DNA of 64,000 nt, taken from the NCBI RefSeq assembly GCF_026191375.1, contig NZ_JAODTL010000041.1:81984-145983 (forward strand). Direction: 5' to 3'. Positions 48,398-57,288 of the stretch are shown here, piece by piece; the first letter of the stretch is position 1, and the number at the start of each line of letters is the position of its first letter. A model generated the notes under the pieces. That model made no database searches, was not told the DNA's origin, and saw only the letters and a list, made by a program, of their open reading frames with translations. The translations under genes were made by a program, and so were the position numbers. The DNA is from Marinomonas pontica (lineage in GTDB: Bacteria > Pseudomonadota > Gammaproteobacteria > Pseudomonadales > Marinomonadaceae).

Positions 48398-48492
48398 GAC
48401 TCATGAAAGCCGAACTCGAACGGGACATGAAACTCATGGGCAAAACATCAATTGATCAACTGACGAAGGATAATTTGAGGTTTCGGTCTTAG
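48391..48492 (+). pseudogene. Duplicated 3' fragment of lldD (right boundary of the insert)
   Basis: Reading from GCA at 48391, the sequence encodes ALGLMKAELERDMKLMG and then KTSIDQLTKDNLRFRS followed by TAG, i.e. the last 33 codons of an LldD-type protein. A 53-bp core (48397-48449) is identical to the real lldD end at 40680-40732; after it several synonymous and two conservative differences appear (ID for IN, TK for SR). There is no start or upstream sequence, so it is a remnant. After both stops the DNA is still similar (TCGA-ATTGG), meaning this side likely carries the original gene end and the copy at 40680 was brought by the insert. Confidence 0.88.
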
Positions 48493-48530
48493 CCTTCGAC
48501 ATATTGGTTAATAGATTTGCTCTGCGACTA

Positions 48531-48992
48531 CTACAGTGGAGCTAATCTTGGATCGATAGAAAACGCGACTCGTTGAGCCGTCGCCGTAAATTCTAGACAT
48601 TTAAGGTGTTTGGGATTTAGTAACGCACAAAAGTCTCCCGATATAACACTGGGCACCAATAAGACAAGGCTTTCAGCACTTTCTAGCCATTCCGCCCCCA
48701 TATCGGCTAATTCTTGCGGAGCTGGATAATCTCTCCAATTTTCTGGTAAATCACTCTCTTGAAACGCCATGATCAGTTCTTCTGGAACATCGATAGACAA
48801 CATCGCGAACTGATCTAGGGCTTTTGCATCCGTTAAATGCGCAACCGTTTCAAGTAGACAGACAGACTTTGATTCACCTAAATACACACAATCAAATCCT
48901 TTTGGGTTCCAGCGACCGCCATAAGTTCTTGCGCCATAACCATCAAATGCCGTATCAGCAAACTCCATTTTGCACAAACGATAGAGCTTCAT
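48531..48992 (-). CDS. RES domain toxin
   Basis: A 153-residue RES-domain protein. The three family residues are in YRLCKMEFADTAFDGYGARTYGGRWNP (Arg), VYLGESKSVCLLET (Glu) and a Ser near RDYPAPQELADMG. RES toxins such as MbcT and RES-Xre degrade NAD+. The gene overlaps the antitoxin stop by one base and starts 500 bases after the repeated lldD end. Inserted next to the island boundary. Confidence 0.9.
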   Translation of the reverse strand: MKLYRLCKMEFADTAFDGYGARTYGGRWNPKGFDCVYLGESKSVCLLETVAHLTDAKALDQFAMLSIDVPEELIMAFQESDLPENWRDYPAPQELADMGAEWLESAESLVLLVPSVISGDFCALLNPKHLKCLEFTATAQRVAFSIDPRLAPL

Positions 48993-49438
48993 TAGATGAT
49001 TACCCCATGTTTAATTCTACCGATAAGATCTATCACCGCTTCTTGCCCTAGCGGATATTTCGCGTAATCAGCAGGGCTTATGCCACCGAGCGCAATGGCT
49101 GGTGTATTGAGCCAGTTTTCAGCTTTTTGTTGGTCTTGATCAAACAAATTTAATGCTGCATCAATGATTCGAGCAGCGTTATAAACTTTGACTGCAGAAG
49201 CTCCAGTCCATTTTGTACGCGCTTTAGTGTGGCGACTTAAAGTCCCTCTATCCACTCCTGCCGCTTTCAGCACGGTAGCCTGCTTGATCTGTGCCTGTTT
49301 AACAATGCGTCCAAGAAAAGCAAAATCGAAGCCTTCTGCTAATTGATTTGACGCACTCACTGGATCATTAGACAAGGCTAATGCAGGCAGAAGTCCTACT
49401 TTTTCTTTTTTACTGGGTTTAAAAGCTCGAATTGCCAT
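48992..49438 (-). CDS. Xre/MbcA/ParS-type antitoxin (DUF2384)
   Basis: A 148-residue antitoxin with a Xre-type HTH (ATVLKAAGVDRGTLSRHTKARTKWTGASAVKV) and a C-terminal DUF2384 toxin-binding region (ALNLFDQDQQKAENWLNTPAIALGG). It neutralises the RES toxin and represses its own promoter; a perfect GTTGCAAC palindrome at 49461-49468, 23 bases upstream of the start, is a candidate operator. Confidence 0.9.
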   Translation of the reverse strand: MAIRAFKPSKKEKVGLLPALALSNDPVSASNQLAEGFDFAFLGRIVKQAQIKQATVLKAAGVDRGTLSRHTKARTKWTGASAVKVYNAARIIDAALNLFDQDQQKAENWLNTPAIALGGISPADYAKYPLGQEAVIDLIGRIKHGVII

Positions 49439-49574
49439 AAAACCTCCAAATTATGATGCAGTTGCAACATTTATTGTAGCACTCGCCTCAAAATGCGCAA
49501 AACTATACTTTTCTCTGATTATCCAATCGGATCAAATTACAATTTTCCGCTCTGGGTAAAAAACTCAAAATTCG

Positions 49575-49690
49575 TTTAGTGTGACTTTTCCATCAACAAA
49601 GCGATAGAACTGAGATTGCTAATGACCCCCCCCAAAGGCCGAGGTATCGGTGTACCATTCAAACAATGCTAAATTTTGTTCATACGTCAT
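49575..49690 (-). pseudogene. Short gene remnant split at a G8 tract
   Basis: On the minus strand from ATG 49690, MTYEQNLALFEWYTDTSAFG runs into a G8 tract (plus 49626-49633) that throws the frame; reading G7 instead lets it continue (GVISNLSSIALLMEKS) to a TAA at 49575. The frame is also open before the ATG. Fewer than 70 residues remain; family not recognised. It could be the tail of a lost gene next to the RES-Xre pair. Confidence 0.35.
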
Positions 49691-49741
49691 CCCCTCAAAG
49701 CAGGGTACCGTAAAAAATAGTGAGTGAAAGTTGAATAAGTT

Positions 49742-49820
49742 TTGTAGGTCGCGGCTTCAGCCCGACAAGACGAAATTTATCGTCACAGCTTTTTTGTCGG
49801 CCTAAAGGCGCGACCTACAA
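49742..49820. repeat. REP-type inverted pair (79 bp)
   Basis: Perfect 12-bp outer inverted repeats TTGTAGGTCGCG (49742-49753) and CGCGACCTACAA (49809-49820), inner CCGACAA (49762-49768) and TTGTCGG (49794-49800), and two small palindromes (GGCTTCAGCC, GCCTAAAGGC). Each half resembles the palindrome at 19716-19742, so this is a repeated extragenic element family in an inverted pair. Confidence 0.85.
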
Positions 49821-49937
49821 GATCGACGAAAGTCGTTTAGTGACAACCTTCCTCGCGGGAATGACAAGGCTGAGTTTTAGTTATTTACGCCGCAAGCGAC
49901 GAGGAATTAAACCCGAATAAATTAATTTTAGCAAAAG

Positions 49938-51647
49938 CTACAACTCCCCCACTAAGTCCCGCCATTGCTGACGATACAGGTTTAGCAGCGGTTTTATTTG
50001 CGCGTCACACAAAGCGAGGCTGAGCCGGCCTTTTAGTTTTAGGCTCTTGTTAGACAGCAATGCCGCGCCGCCGGAGGTGCCGGTAACATCCCGAGAGGCG
50101 TAGATTTCATTTTGGCTACGCATGCAAGCCAATAAGGTGAGGAAGTTGAGGTTATTGCTGAACGCGCCTTCGACAATCACAGTATTGCTGGTGTCCATTA
50201 GATCCAAGCAATAATCCGTCATCAAGGCCACATACACATCGGCTAAAGCAGACTGCTGAGCAGGCGTTAATGTAATACCGCGATCAATAATACGCCCTTC
50301 ACAATGGGCAAATGGCCCGCCGCCTTTGGCAAAGGCAGGCATCGCCAAAATACCGTTTTCTAAAATGAAGTTCACATCGCTCAAGGTGGCTTTGCTGTCG
50401 CTGCGCAGCTGCTCCCATTCACGTCCACCCATAAAGCGAATCGTCGGCGTGGCGCGACCAAGAGCGTCCACATTGGCAAGCATGTCTTTGCCTTCGTGTA
50501 ATGAACCCAGCTTACCATTGATGGTAGCGATAACCGTCCAAGTACCGCTAGACACGACAGTGAGCTTTTCCATCGGCTGGCCAATATAAGGCACCAACGA
50601 AGCGTTAGAGTCATGTATACCGTTGAAGATAACGCAACTCGCTGGTAAGCCAGTTTCTTTGGCTAAGTCTGGCAAAATAGTGCCAAGCTTCGCGCCAGTT
50701 TCGATCACTTCTGGAAAGCGCTCCGCCCACTTTTGCTGTTCGCAAAAAGTAGAAAACTGGCAGCTGGTCGGATTCCAAAGGTCTGTGTGGCAACCCAATG
50801 AGGTCACTTCGGCAGCTTTGTTACCACTGAGTTTATAGCCCCAATATTGCGGATACAAAAGTAGTGAATCGACGGTTGCAAACTCATCTGCAAAGCGTTT
50901 TTGCTGCCAGAACAATTGCGCACCTAGGTTCAAGCCTTGGGGCAATCTCGGACTAAAAGACTCACTAAAATCTGGGCGTGCAGCGTCGTATTCTTCTTTT
51001 AACTCAGACACACCATCGTATTCATAATCCAGAATCGGCAAGGCAAGCTGCTCGCCCTTCATGCAGGCAATGGTTGCCCCATGTGTGGTAATCGCAATGC
51101 TGGCAATAAAGTAGTGCTGGGCTAAATCGGCAAGGGTATCTTTGATCCATTGCCATATTGAATCCACGTCAACATGCGGATATGGCGGCGCGTCAACTAC
51201 GCCATTAACACGTTTTTCAATATGCAATAACGCGCCAGTTTGCCCGTCCATCAGGCAAATCTTAATGTTGGTTTTGCCAATGTCTAACACCGCTACCACG
51301 CGCGTTTTATCAGGCTGCAACACATTAAAACGAAACACTTCTTGCAACGCATCGGCGACAGGTTCAAACGATGGTGTTTTGGTTTCCATAATGTCCGCCA
51401 TGTATTCCCACCAACGCTGCATCACAGGATGATCCGCTAAGGCTTGTGAATCCAGATCATCTGCGTCGAAAGTGGCATACAATCGGTTTTCGTTTCGATC
51501 ACTCTCATTAGCATCCAAGTGAATATAATAATTACGGATGCCATGTTGCTTAAGATGCTCCGCCAATTCTGGCCAAAGTTCATCATGACGTTTTTTGTAT
51601 TCTTCTTCACAGCCTTTGTGTAAATACATCACTGAGGCATATCTCAT
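49938..51647 (-). CDS. rhaK: Fused L-rhamnose mutarotase and rhamnulokinase (RhaU-RhaK)
   Basis: A 569-residue two-domain protein. Residues 1-104 are an L-rhamnose mutarotase (RYASVMYLHKGCEEEYKKRHDELWPEL, catalytic His21; RNYYIHLDANESDRNENRLYATFD). After a short linker come residues about 118-569, an FGGY-type sugar kinase (VLDIGKTNIKICLMDGQTG, SSGTWTVIATINGKLG, EGAFSNNLNFLTLL). RhaK phosphorylates L-rhamnulose; RhaU speeds the alpha/beta anomer change. In Rhizobium leguminosarum they are separate, adjacent genes, rhaU and rhaK, at this same point after rhaQ. Start overlaps the rhaQ stop by four bases. Confidence 0.93.
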   Translation of the reverse strand: MRYASVMYLHKGCEEEYKKRHDELWPELAEHLKQHGIRNYYIHLDANESDRNENRLYATFDADDLDSQALADHPVMQRWWEYMADIMETKTPSFEPVADALQEVFRFNVLQPDKTRVVAVLDIGKTNIKICLMDGQTGALLHIEKRVNGVVDAPPYPHVDVDSIWQWIKDTLADLAQHYFIASIAITTHGATIACMKGEQLALPILDYEYDGVSELKEEYDAARPDFSESFSPRLPQGLNLGAQLFWQQKRFADEFATVDSLLLYPQYWGYKLSGNKAAEVTSLGCHTDLWNPTSCQFSTFCEQQKWAERFPEVIETGAKLGTILPDLAKETGLPASCVIFNGIHDSNASLVPYIGQPMEKLTVVSSGTWTVIATINGKLGSLHEGKDMLANVDALGRATPTIRFMGGREWEQLRSDSKATLSDVNFILENGILAMPAFAKGGGPFAHCEGRIIDRGITLTPAQQSALADVYVALMTDYCLDLMDTSNTVIVEGAFSNNLNFLTLLACMRSQNEIYASRDVTGTSGGAALLSNKSLKLKGRLSLALCDAQIKPLLNLYRQQWRDLVGEL

Positions 51648-52663
51648 AACGCTTTTGCCTCTTTTCGTTTAAGGGAAGTTTTATACATAGCAATCAGTAC
51701 CGGTAAACTCACGACCGTAATCAACATCACGCCAACGATAATTGTCATGACGATGCCTGGAATATTCAGCAAGCCCATACCAAAGGTGACCAAGCCCATT
51801 AGAATCACCGCCAACACCACGCCAGCAATGGTGCCGCTGCCGCCAAGAATGCTCACGCCTCCTAGAACCACCATGGTAATAATGCTGAGCTCCCAACCCA
51901 TAGCAATACTTGGACGCGTGCTCCCCAGTCGAGAGGTTAACAGCACTGCGGCTACGCCAGACATAATTCCCACCAAAGTAAACAAAATTAGACGATGCTT
52001 ATTCACTTTAATGCCAGAGTAATAAGACGCTGTCGGATTATTGCCAATCGCGTAGGTATAACGACCAAATGTAGTCCGATGAAGTAGCCAATAAAAAACT
52101 AAAGCAAAAAAAGCAAACAGCACCAACTCGAATGAGAACACCCAATACACATAACCCTGCCCAAAAAACTCAAAGCCATCTGGGTATTCACGAATCACCT
52201 GATCACCCAACAAGATGTAGCTGATGCCACGAAACAGACTCATGGTGCCAATGGTCACCACAATAGAGGGGATATTAAATCGTGTCACCAGTACGCCATT
52301 TACTAATCCACACCCAGCACCGACGAACACACCGACAAATGCGACTACATAAACGGGTGCGCCCATTTGTGCGACTAACCCCATCAAGGTACTGGAAAGC
52401 GAGATAATGGCCGCCACAGAAATATCAATTTCTTTAGCGATAATCAGCATTGCCATTGGCAATGCTATTAAAGCTTTTTCGGTAAAGTTAAAGGTCGCAT
52501 CCGATAGATTCCAAGGGTCTAAAAAGTAAGGTGATAGATAAGAATTCATCACGCAGACTAAAAATACGATCAAAACCAAAAAACTTTCCCAGCGTAGCAA
52601 GCCCTGTAGTTTGCTGGTAAACATTGAATCCGGCGTTGCTGATTTTTTTATTGTTGTATCCAT
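51644..52663 (-). CDS. rhaQ: Rhamnose ABC transporter permease RhaQ
   Basis: A 339-residue CUT2 (RbsC-type) permease with about eight to ten helices, containing VTIGTMSLFRGISYILLG and GGVSILGGSGTIAGVVLAVILMG. It pairs with RhaP to form the rhamnose channel. It starts eight bases after the rhaP stop. Confidence 0.9.
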   Translation of the reverse strand: MDTTIKKSATPDSMFTSKLQGLLRWESFLVLIVFLVCVMNSYLSPYFLDPWNLSDATFNFTEKALIALPMAMLIIAKEIDISVAAIISLSSTLMGLVAQMGAPVYVVAFVGVFVGAGCGLVNGVLVTRFNIPSIVVTIGTMSLFRGISYILLGDQVIREYPDGFEFFGQGYVYWVFSFELVLFAFFALVFYWLLHRTTFGRYTYAIGNNPTASYYSGIKVNKHRLILFTLVGIMSGVAAVLLTSRLGSTRPSIAMGWELSIITMVVLGGVSILGGSGTIAGVVLAVILMGLVTFGMGLLNIPGIVMTIIVGVMLITVVSLPVLIAMYKTSLKRKEAKAL

Positions 52664-52671
52664 ATGCGCCT

Positions 52672-53670
52672 CTAATTAGCTCGTATTTCATCATTTGCAT
52701 TGGGATTACGTAAGATAATCCGCGCTTTGTCTTTATCAGATGTGGCATTAGCAATGACGGCGATAATAATCACCAAACCTGAAATGGCCATTTGCCAAAA
52801 CGGTGAGACACCAATAATTGGCAAGGCGTTATTCACCACGCCGATAAACAAAGCGCCAATCACACAGCCCACCACAGAGCCCAAACCGCCAACAATACTC
52901 ACACCACCAATCACGCACGCCGCGATTACTTGCAGTTCAAAACCATTTGCTACATCCACATAGGCCACTGCAAAACGCGATACCCACAAATACCCGCACA
53001 AACCGGACAAGGTACCGGACACTAAGAAGGCATAAAACTGAACCTTACCCACGTTCACACCGGAATAGAAAGCAGCCATAGGATTGCCACCAGCCGAATA
53101 AAAATTACGCCCCCATACACTGAACTTCATTGCCCAGAAAAATAGAATAATGGCGGCAATGGCCATCCAGCCAAGCACGGGCATAGATAAAATTTCATAG
53201 CGGGGCAAGCCTATAAAAGACTCGCTCATTTGATGAGAATTCACCCACGCACCGTCTGATAATAAAAACGTCGCGCCGCGATAAATACTCATGGTTCCGA
53301 GAGTAATAACAATAGAAGGCACTTTTAATAGCCAAACAAATAAGCCATTAATCGCCCCCAACAAAGCGCCAATAAACAGCGATAAAAATATCAATAATGC
53401 CATAGGAAGCTCTGGGAAATATTGATTCACCATGGCGACAAACATGCCAGTAAATGCCACGTTGGCCGCCACAGACAAATCAATGCAACGGGTTAGAATC
53501 ACCAACATTTGCCCCAGCGCTAGCATGATCAGAATCGAAGTATCATTGAAAATACTGGCACTGTTCGACAGGCTAATAAAATCAGGGCTGATCACGCCAA
53601 CACCAAAAAACATCGCCAGCACAATGATACTGAGCACGCCTTCACGGGAGTAAATTAAACGTTTTAGCAT
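52672..53670 (-). CDS. rhaP: Rhamnose ABC transporter permease RhaP
   Basis: A 332-residue CUT2 permease (VTLGTMSIYRGATFLLSDGAW; GGVSIVGGLGSVVGCVIGALFIGV), clearly homologous to the RhaQ neighbour. Its start overlaps the rhaT stop by seven bases. Confidence 0.9.
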   Translation of the reverse strand: MLKRLIYSREGVLSIIVLAMFFGVGVISPDFISLSNSASIFNDTSILIMLALGQMLVILTRCIDLSVAANVAFTGMFVAMVNQYFPELPMALLIFLSLFIGALLGAINGLFVWLLKVPSIVITLGTMSIYRGATFLLSDGAWVNSHQMSESFIGLPRYEILSMPVLGWMAIAAIILFFWAMKFSVWGRNFYSAGGNPMAAFYSGVNVGKVQFYAFLVSGTLSGLCGYLWVSRFAVAYVDVANGFELQVIAACVIGGVSIVGGLGSVVGCVIGALFIGVVNNALPIIGVSPFWQMAISGLVIIIAVIANATSDKDKARIILRNPNANDEIRAN

Positions 53671-55178
53671 GTCACACTGCCTCCCGTGGCAAGAGAAACC
53701 ACCTTCTCAGGTGTCGCGTCAGCACGTGATAACTCACCGACAATTAGACCTTCGTTCATCACCAATATACGATCAGACATACCAAGGATTTCTGGCAACT
53801 CCGACGACACCATGATCACAGACAAGCCAGAATCCACCAGCTCAGACATAAACTCATGCACCGCGGCTTTCGATCCTATATCGATGCCTTTGGTTGGCTC
53901 GTCCAAAATAATCACTTTCGGGTTAGTGGCGAGCCATTTGGCGATAACGACTTTTTGCTGATTGCCGCCTGAGAGGTTCATCACCTTTTCATCCCAACAA
54001 GACGCTTTAACCTGCAAACGCTCACAATATTGGCGAGCCAGCGCCATTTCGCCTTCTTGGTCGATTTGCCCATGCTTCGCTAAACGTTCCATCTGCGGCA
54101 AACTAACGTTCTGATAAATGGGTAATTCAAGCACTATGCCTTGTTTCTGACGCTCTTCTGGCACATACACAATGCCGTTATCGATAGCCTCTTTGGGTGA
54201 GTGAATGATCACTTCTTTGCCATTCATTTTAACTGAGCCAGTCACATGATCCGTGGTACCAAACAAAGCCTGCATCACTTCCGTTCGGCCCGAACCTACC
54301 AGACCATAGACGCCAAGAATCTCGCCTTTTTCCAGATTAAAGCTAATATCGGCAAATTCCGTTGTGTGGCATAAGTTACTCACTTCTAAAAGTGTTTCAC
54401 CAATTTTTACGTCTTTTTTGGGGTACGTTGCTTCGATACTGCGCGCCACCATCATTTCCACCAACTGTGCTTCGTTCGTGTCTTTGATAAAACCTTCGCC
54501 CACAAAACTGCCATCGCGGAACACGGTATAGCGATCCGCCAAGGTAAAAATTTCATCAAATTTGTGGGTTATAAAAAGAATCGCTTTGCCTTGATCTCTT
54601 AAAGTATTTACCAATTCATAAAGTTCATGAATTTCATGATGAGACAACGCCGCTGTTGGCTCATCTAAAATCACCACTTTGGCATCAACAGACAAAGCGC
54701 GAGCGATACCGACCATGTGTTTTTGGCCAATACTTAATTCGCGTAAGATTTGATTAGGATCCATCTGAGCGTTAATAGAGGATAAAATTTCTTGTGAACG
54801 CGTCACCATCGCAGGCCAATCAATGGAAAAACGTTTGGTCATCGGGCCTTTTTTCATTGGGTAATTGCCCAAAAAGATATTTTCCGCCACCGTCAGATCA
54901 TCAAACAACACGGTTTCTTGATGGATCGCTGTAATACCTAAAGCATGGGAATCATGAGGGGAGTGAAACTGCACAGGCTTACCGTTAAAAATAATTTCCC
55001 CACCATCCGGCTGATAAATGCCAGTCATGGTTTTTACTAGAGTCGATTTACCTGCGCCGTTTTCACCGATCAAAGCGGTCACTTGGCCAGGATAAAGGTG
55101 AAGATCGACACCATCCAGCGCTTTCACGCCTGGAAAAACCTTACTCACCTTTTTTAGACTAAAAATTGCATTGTTCAT
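53664..55178 (-). CDS. rhaT: Rhamnose ABC transporter ATP-binding protein RhaT
   Basis: A 504-residue CUT2 ATPase made of two nucleotide-binding halves: Walker A GENGAGKST and signature LSIGQKHMVGIARAL in the first; a degenerate Walker A (GLVGSGRTE) and LSGGNQQKVVIAKWL in the second, as is normal for RbsA/MglA proteins. Named by its position between rhaS and rhaP, matching the R. leguminosarum gene order. Confidence 0.92.
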   Translation of the reverse strand: MNNAIFSLKKVSKVFPGVKALDGVDLHLYPGQVTALIGENGAGKSTLVKTMTGIYQPDGGEIIFNGKPVQFHSPHDSHALGITAIHQETVLFDDLTVAENIFLGNYPMKKGPMTKRFSIDWPAMVTRSQEILSSINAQMDPNQILRELSIGQKHMVGIARALSVDAKVVILDEPTAALSHHEIHELYELVNTLRDQGKAILFITHKFDEIFTLADRYTVFRDGSFVGEGFIKDTNEAQLVEMMVARSIEATYPKKDVKIGETLLEVSNLCHTTEFADISFNLEKGEILGVYGLVGSGRTEVMQALFGTTDHVTGSVKMNGKEVIIHSPKEAIDNGIVYVPEERQKQGIVLELPIYQNVSLPQMERLAKHGQIDQEGEMALARQYCERLQVKASCWDEKVMNLSGGNQQKVVIAKWLATNPKVIILDEPTKGIDIGSKAAVHEFMSELVDSGLSVIMVSSELPEILGMSDRILVMNEGLIVGELSRADATPEKVVSLATGGSVTC

Positions 55179-55224
55179 AACGGCTGCTCTTATTGTTATT
55201 CATTATGACATTATTGAACGAGTA

Positions 55225-55407
55225 ACCCCCCAACCTAGCCCTCCCCTTCATAAGGGGAGGAAACAAAAGCTCTTAGCTCCTCCCCCTGCTAAGGGGGAGG
55301 TTGGGAGGGGGTCTGTTCTAAAGCCCCACCCTAGCCCTCCCCTTCATAACGGGAGGGAATAAAAGCTCTTAGCTCCTCCCCTGCTAGGGAGGGGCTGGGA
55401 GAGGGTC
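55225..55407. repeat. Tandem GC-rich dispersed repeat between rhaT and rhaS
   Basis: Two imperfect copies (about 55225-55312 and 55324-55407) of a unit containing CCTAGCCCTCCCCTTCATAA...GGGAGG, AAAAGCTCTTAGCTCCTCCC and a GGGAGGxTGGGAGxGGGT end. Each can fold into hairpins. This kind of CTAGCCCTCCCC repeat is dispersed in many bacterial genomes. It could weaken or end read-through from rhaS to rhaT. Confidence 0.85.
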
Positions 55408-55415
55408 AATAGCTA

Positions 55416-56411
55416 CTAGAAAATTGAAGAGAATTCATCAACGTTTGAAGCATCGTAGATAAAGGGCTTCGCCATTGCGCCGTCACCATTTTTGTCTACT
55501 TCAAGCGTACCCATACGACCCATTGGAATCTCGGTTTTCGTACCTTTACCTTTCACAAGGTTGTAAGCCAGCATGGTTGCTGAATAGCCAAGATCGATTG
55601 GGTTCCAGATAGCAAAGCTATGAATGGCACCACTATGCACATGACCTGCTAATTCAGAAGGTAGGCCCAAACCTGTCACATAGACTCTGCCTGTTAATCC
55701 CAAATCGCTAACAGCTTGCGCTGCGGCCAAAATACCAACGGTAGTTGGTGCCACGATGACATCTAGATCTGGGTGATTTTTGATCAAGGCAGTGGCTTCA
55801 CGGAAACTCTTATCCGCTAAGTCATCACCGTAAACCGTATCGACAAGTTTTAGGTTAGGGAATTTGCTAAGGGATTTTTTCATCTCACCAATCCAAATAT
55901 TTTGGTTGGTCGAGGTTGGCGTTGCGCTCAGGATGGCAAAAGTACCAGACTTTTTGCCTTTAGCTTTGATGGCATCAGCAGCAAGTTGCACATTCATTTC
56001 ACCAATTAGGCTGTTACTAGAAGGGTTCAAATGGATTTGGCGACCGTCTTTGCCAACACCAGAATCCCAAGAAATGACTTTGATACCGCGCTGTTGCGCT
56101 TTTTTCAAGGAAGGAACCAAGGCATCCGCATCGTTTGCTGATACGGCAATAGCATCAACACGTTGTGCGATTAGTGAGTTGATGATTTCAATCTGGCCTT
56201 CAGCTGTGGTCGAAGTTGGCCCAGTGTAAATAATCTCCACATCGCCTAACTCTTTTTTAGCTTCTTCTGCACCGCGGTACGCCGCTTCGAAAAAACCAAT
56301 ACCTAATGCTTTCACTAACAACGCCACTCGAACCTGATCCGCTGCATACGTACCAGAAGCAAATAAAGTTGCAGAAGCCAACACACATGCCGTGATGAGT
56401 TTATTTTTCAT
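55416..56411 (-). CDS. rhaS: Rhamnose ABC transporter substrate-binding protein RhaS
   Basis: A 331-residue periplasmic sugar-binding protein (RbsB-like fold) with a signal peptide ending GTYAAD. It has ISWDSGVGKDGRQIHLNPSS and FAIWNPIDLGYSATMLAYNLVKGKG as in the RhaS group. GGAGA lies five bases before the ATG at 56411; the open frame extends ten codons upstream. First structural gene of the rhamnose import operon, after rhaR. Confidence 0.92.
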   Translation of the reverse strand: MKNKLITACVLASATLFASGTYAADQVRVALLVKALGIGFFEAAYRGAEEAKKELGDVEIIYTGPTSTTAEGQIEIINSLIAQRVDAIAVSANDADALVPSLKKAQQRGIKVISWDSGVGKDGRQIHLNPSSNSLIGEMNVQLAADAIKAKGKKSGTFAILSATPTSTNQNIWIGEMKKSLSKFPNLKLVDTVYGDDLADKSFREATALIKNHPDLDVIVAPTTVGILAAAQAVSDLGLTGRVYVTGLGLPSELAGHVHSGAIHSFAIWNPIDLGYSATMLAYNLVKGKGTKTEIPMGRMGTLEVDKNGDGAMAKPFIYDASNVDEFSSIF

Positions 56412-56473
56412 AATTATCTCCAAGAGCGCGCTCATCATCACACAACAGGAAATTGTTGGATCAGAGACGCGGT

Positions 56474-57256
56474 TTATTGTTTTTGTTTTTCTACTATGAT
56501 CAAACGACAGCCTGCCGATTCGATCACTTCTTTACTCTTGTTATCTATTCCATCATCCGTGATGACGATATCTATCTGTGATAAAGGACAAATGATCATA
56601 CTTGATCGGTTTTGAAACTTTGTACTATCAACCAAAAGCACCCGCTGATCTGCTCGATTTATCAGTTTCATCACCGCTTGTACGATTTGTGGGTCTGTCT
56701 CCATCACACCATGAGAATTAACACCGTATGCACCAATAAAAAGAATGTCAGCGTACGTGTGATTGGAAATATCATTCGGAAACGGACTCAAAATAATGTT
56801 CTGCTCCCGATGGATTTTGCCACTCGGCACGGTCACGCTGCATTTACTCTTTTTAATCAATTGATCAGCAATAGAAAACGAATTGGTCAGCACTTGCAGC
56901 TTTAAGCCACGCATATACTCAGACATAGCCGATGTCGTTGTGCCACCGCTGATCATTATTGACATATTGTCCGATAATAAATCCACAGCCGCTTTGGCAA
57001 TACAGCGCTTTATGTCCGTGTTAATCGTTTGACTAACCGAGTACGGCCGTCCCAATAAACTCACATCAGAAGGAGGATTAATGGCTTCCGCCCCTCCTCG
57101 CACCCGACGCAGTTTTCCTTCTTTATCCAGAAAGCTGATATCTCTTCGTACTGTTGCTTCGGAAGCACCTAACACATCTGCTAGATGCGCCACCGTCACA
57201 ATAGGTCGAGCTTCTACTTCCGACAGGATCACTCTGTGCCTTTCAATCTCGTGCAT
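56474..57256 (-). CDS. rhaR: DeoR family regulator of rhamnose genes
   Basis: A 260-residue DeoR/GlpR-type repressor: N-terminal HTH (VAHLADVLGASEATVRRDISFLDKEGKLRRVRGGA) and a phosphosugar-isomerase-like effector domain. It is divergent from rhaD and precedes rhaS on its own strand, the position of RhaR in R. leguminosarum. Repression released by a rhamnose intermediate is inferred. An acidic effector site and DNA-repeat pattern in the intergenic region support local control. Confidence 0.9.
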   Translation of the reverse strand: MHEIERHRVILSEVEARPIVTVAHLADVLGASEATVRRDISFLDKEGKLRRVRGGAEAINPPSDVSLLGRPYSVSQTINTDIKRCIAKAAVDLLSDNMSIMISGGTTTSAMSEYMRGLKLQVLTNSFSIADQLIKKSKCSVTVPSGKIHREQNIILSPFPNDISNHTYADILFIGAYGVNSHGVMETDPQIVQAVMKLINRADQRVLLVDSTKFQNRSSMIICPLSQIDIVITDDGIDNKSKEVIESAGCRLIIVEKQKQ

Positions 57257-57288
57257 CGATCATCCTCGATATTCAATATAATTTATTT

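Larger units (their letters stand above)
49439..49937. other. Intergenic region with REP element and gene remnant
   Basis: About 500 bases between the antitoxin and rhaUK. It contains a REP-type element (49742-49820), a C8 run at 49626-49633 and a short broken coding remnant (49575-49690). No intact gene or terminator that I can support. Confidence 0.7.

Noticed and set aside
55225..55407. Riboswitch or tRNA-like element between rhaT and rhaS
   Set aside because: The sequence is two tandem copies of a known kind of dispersed repeat and lacks any tRNA or riboswitch consensus.
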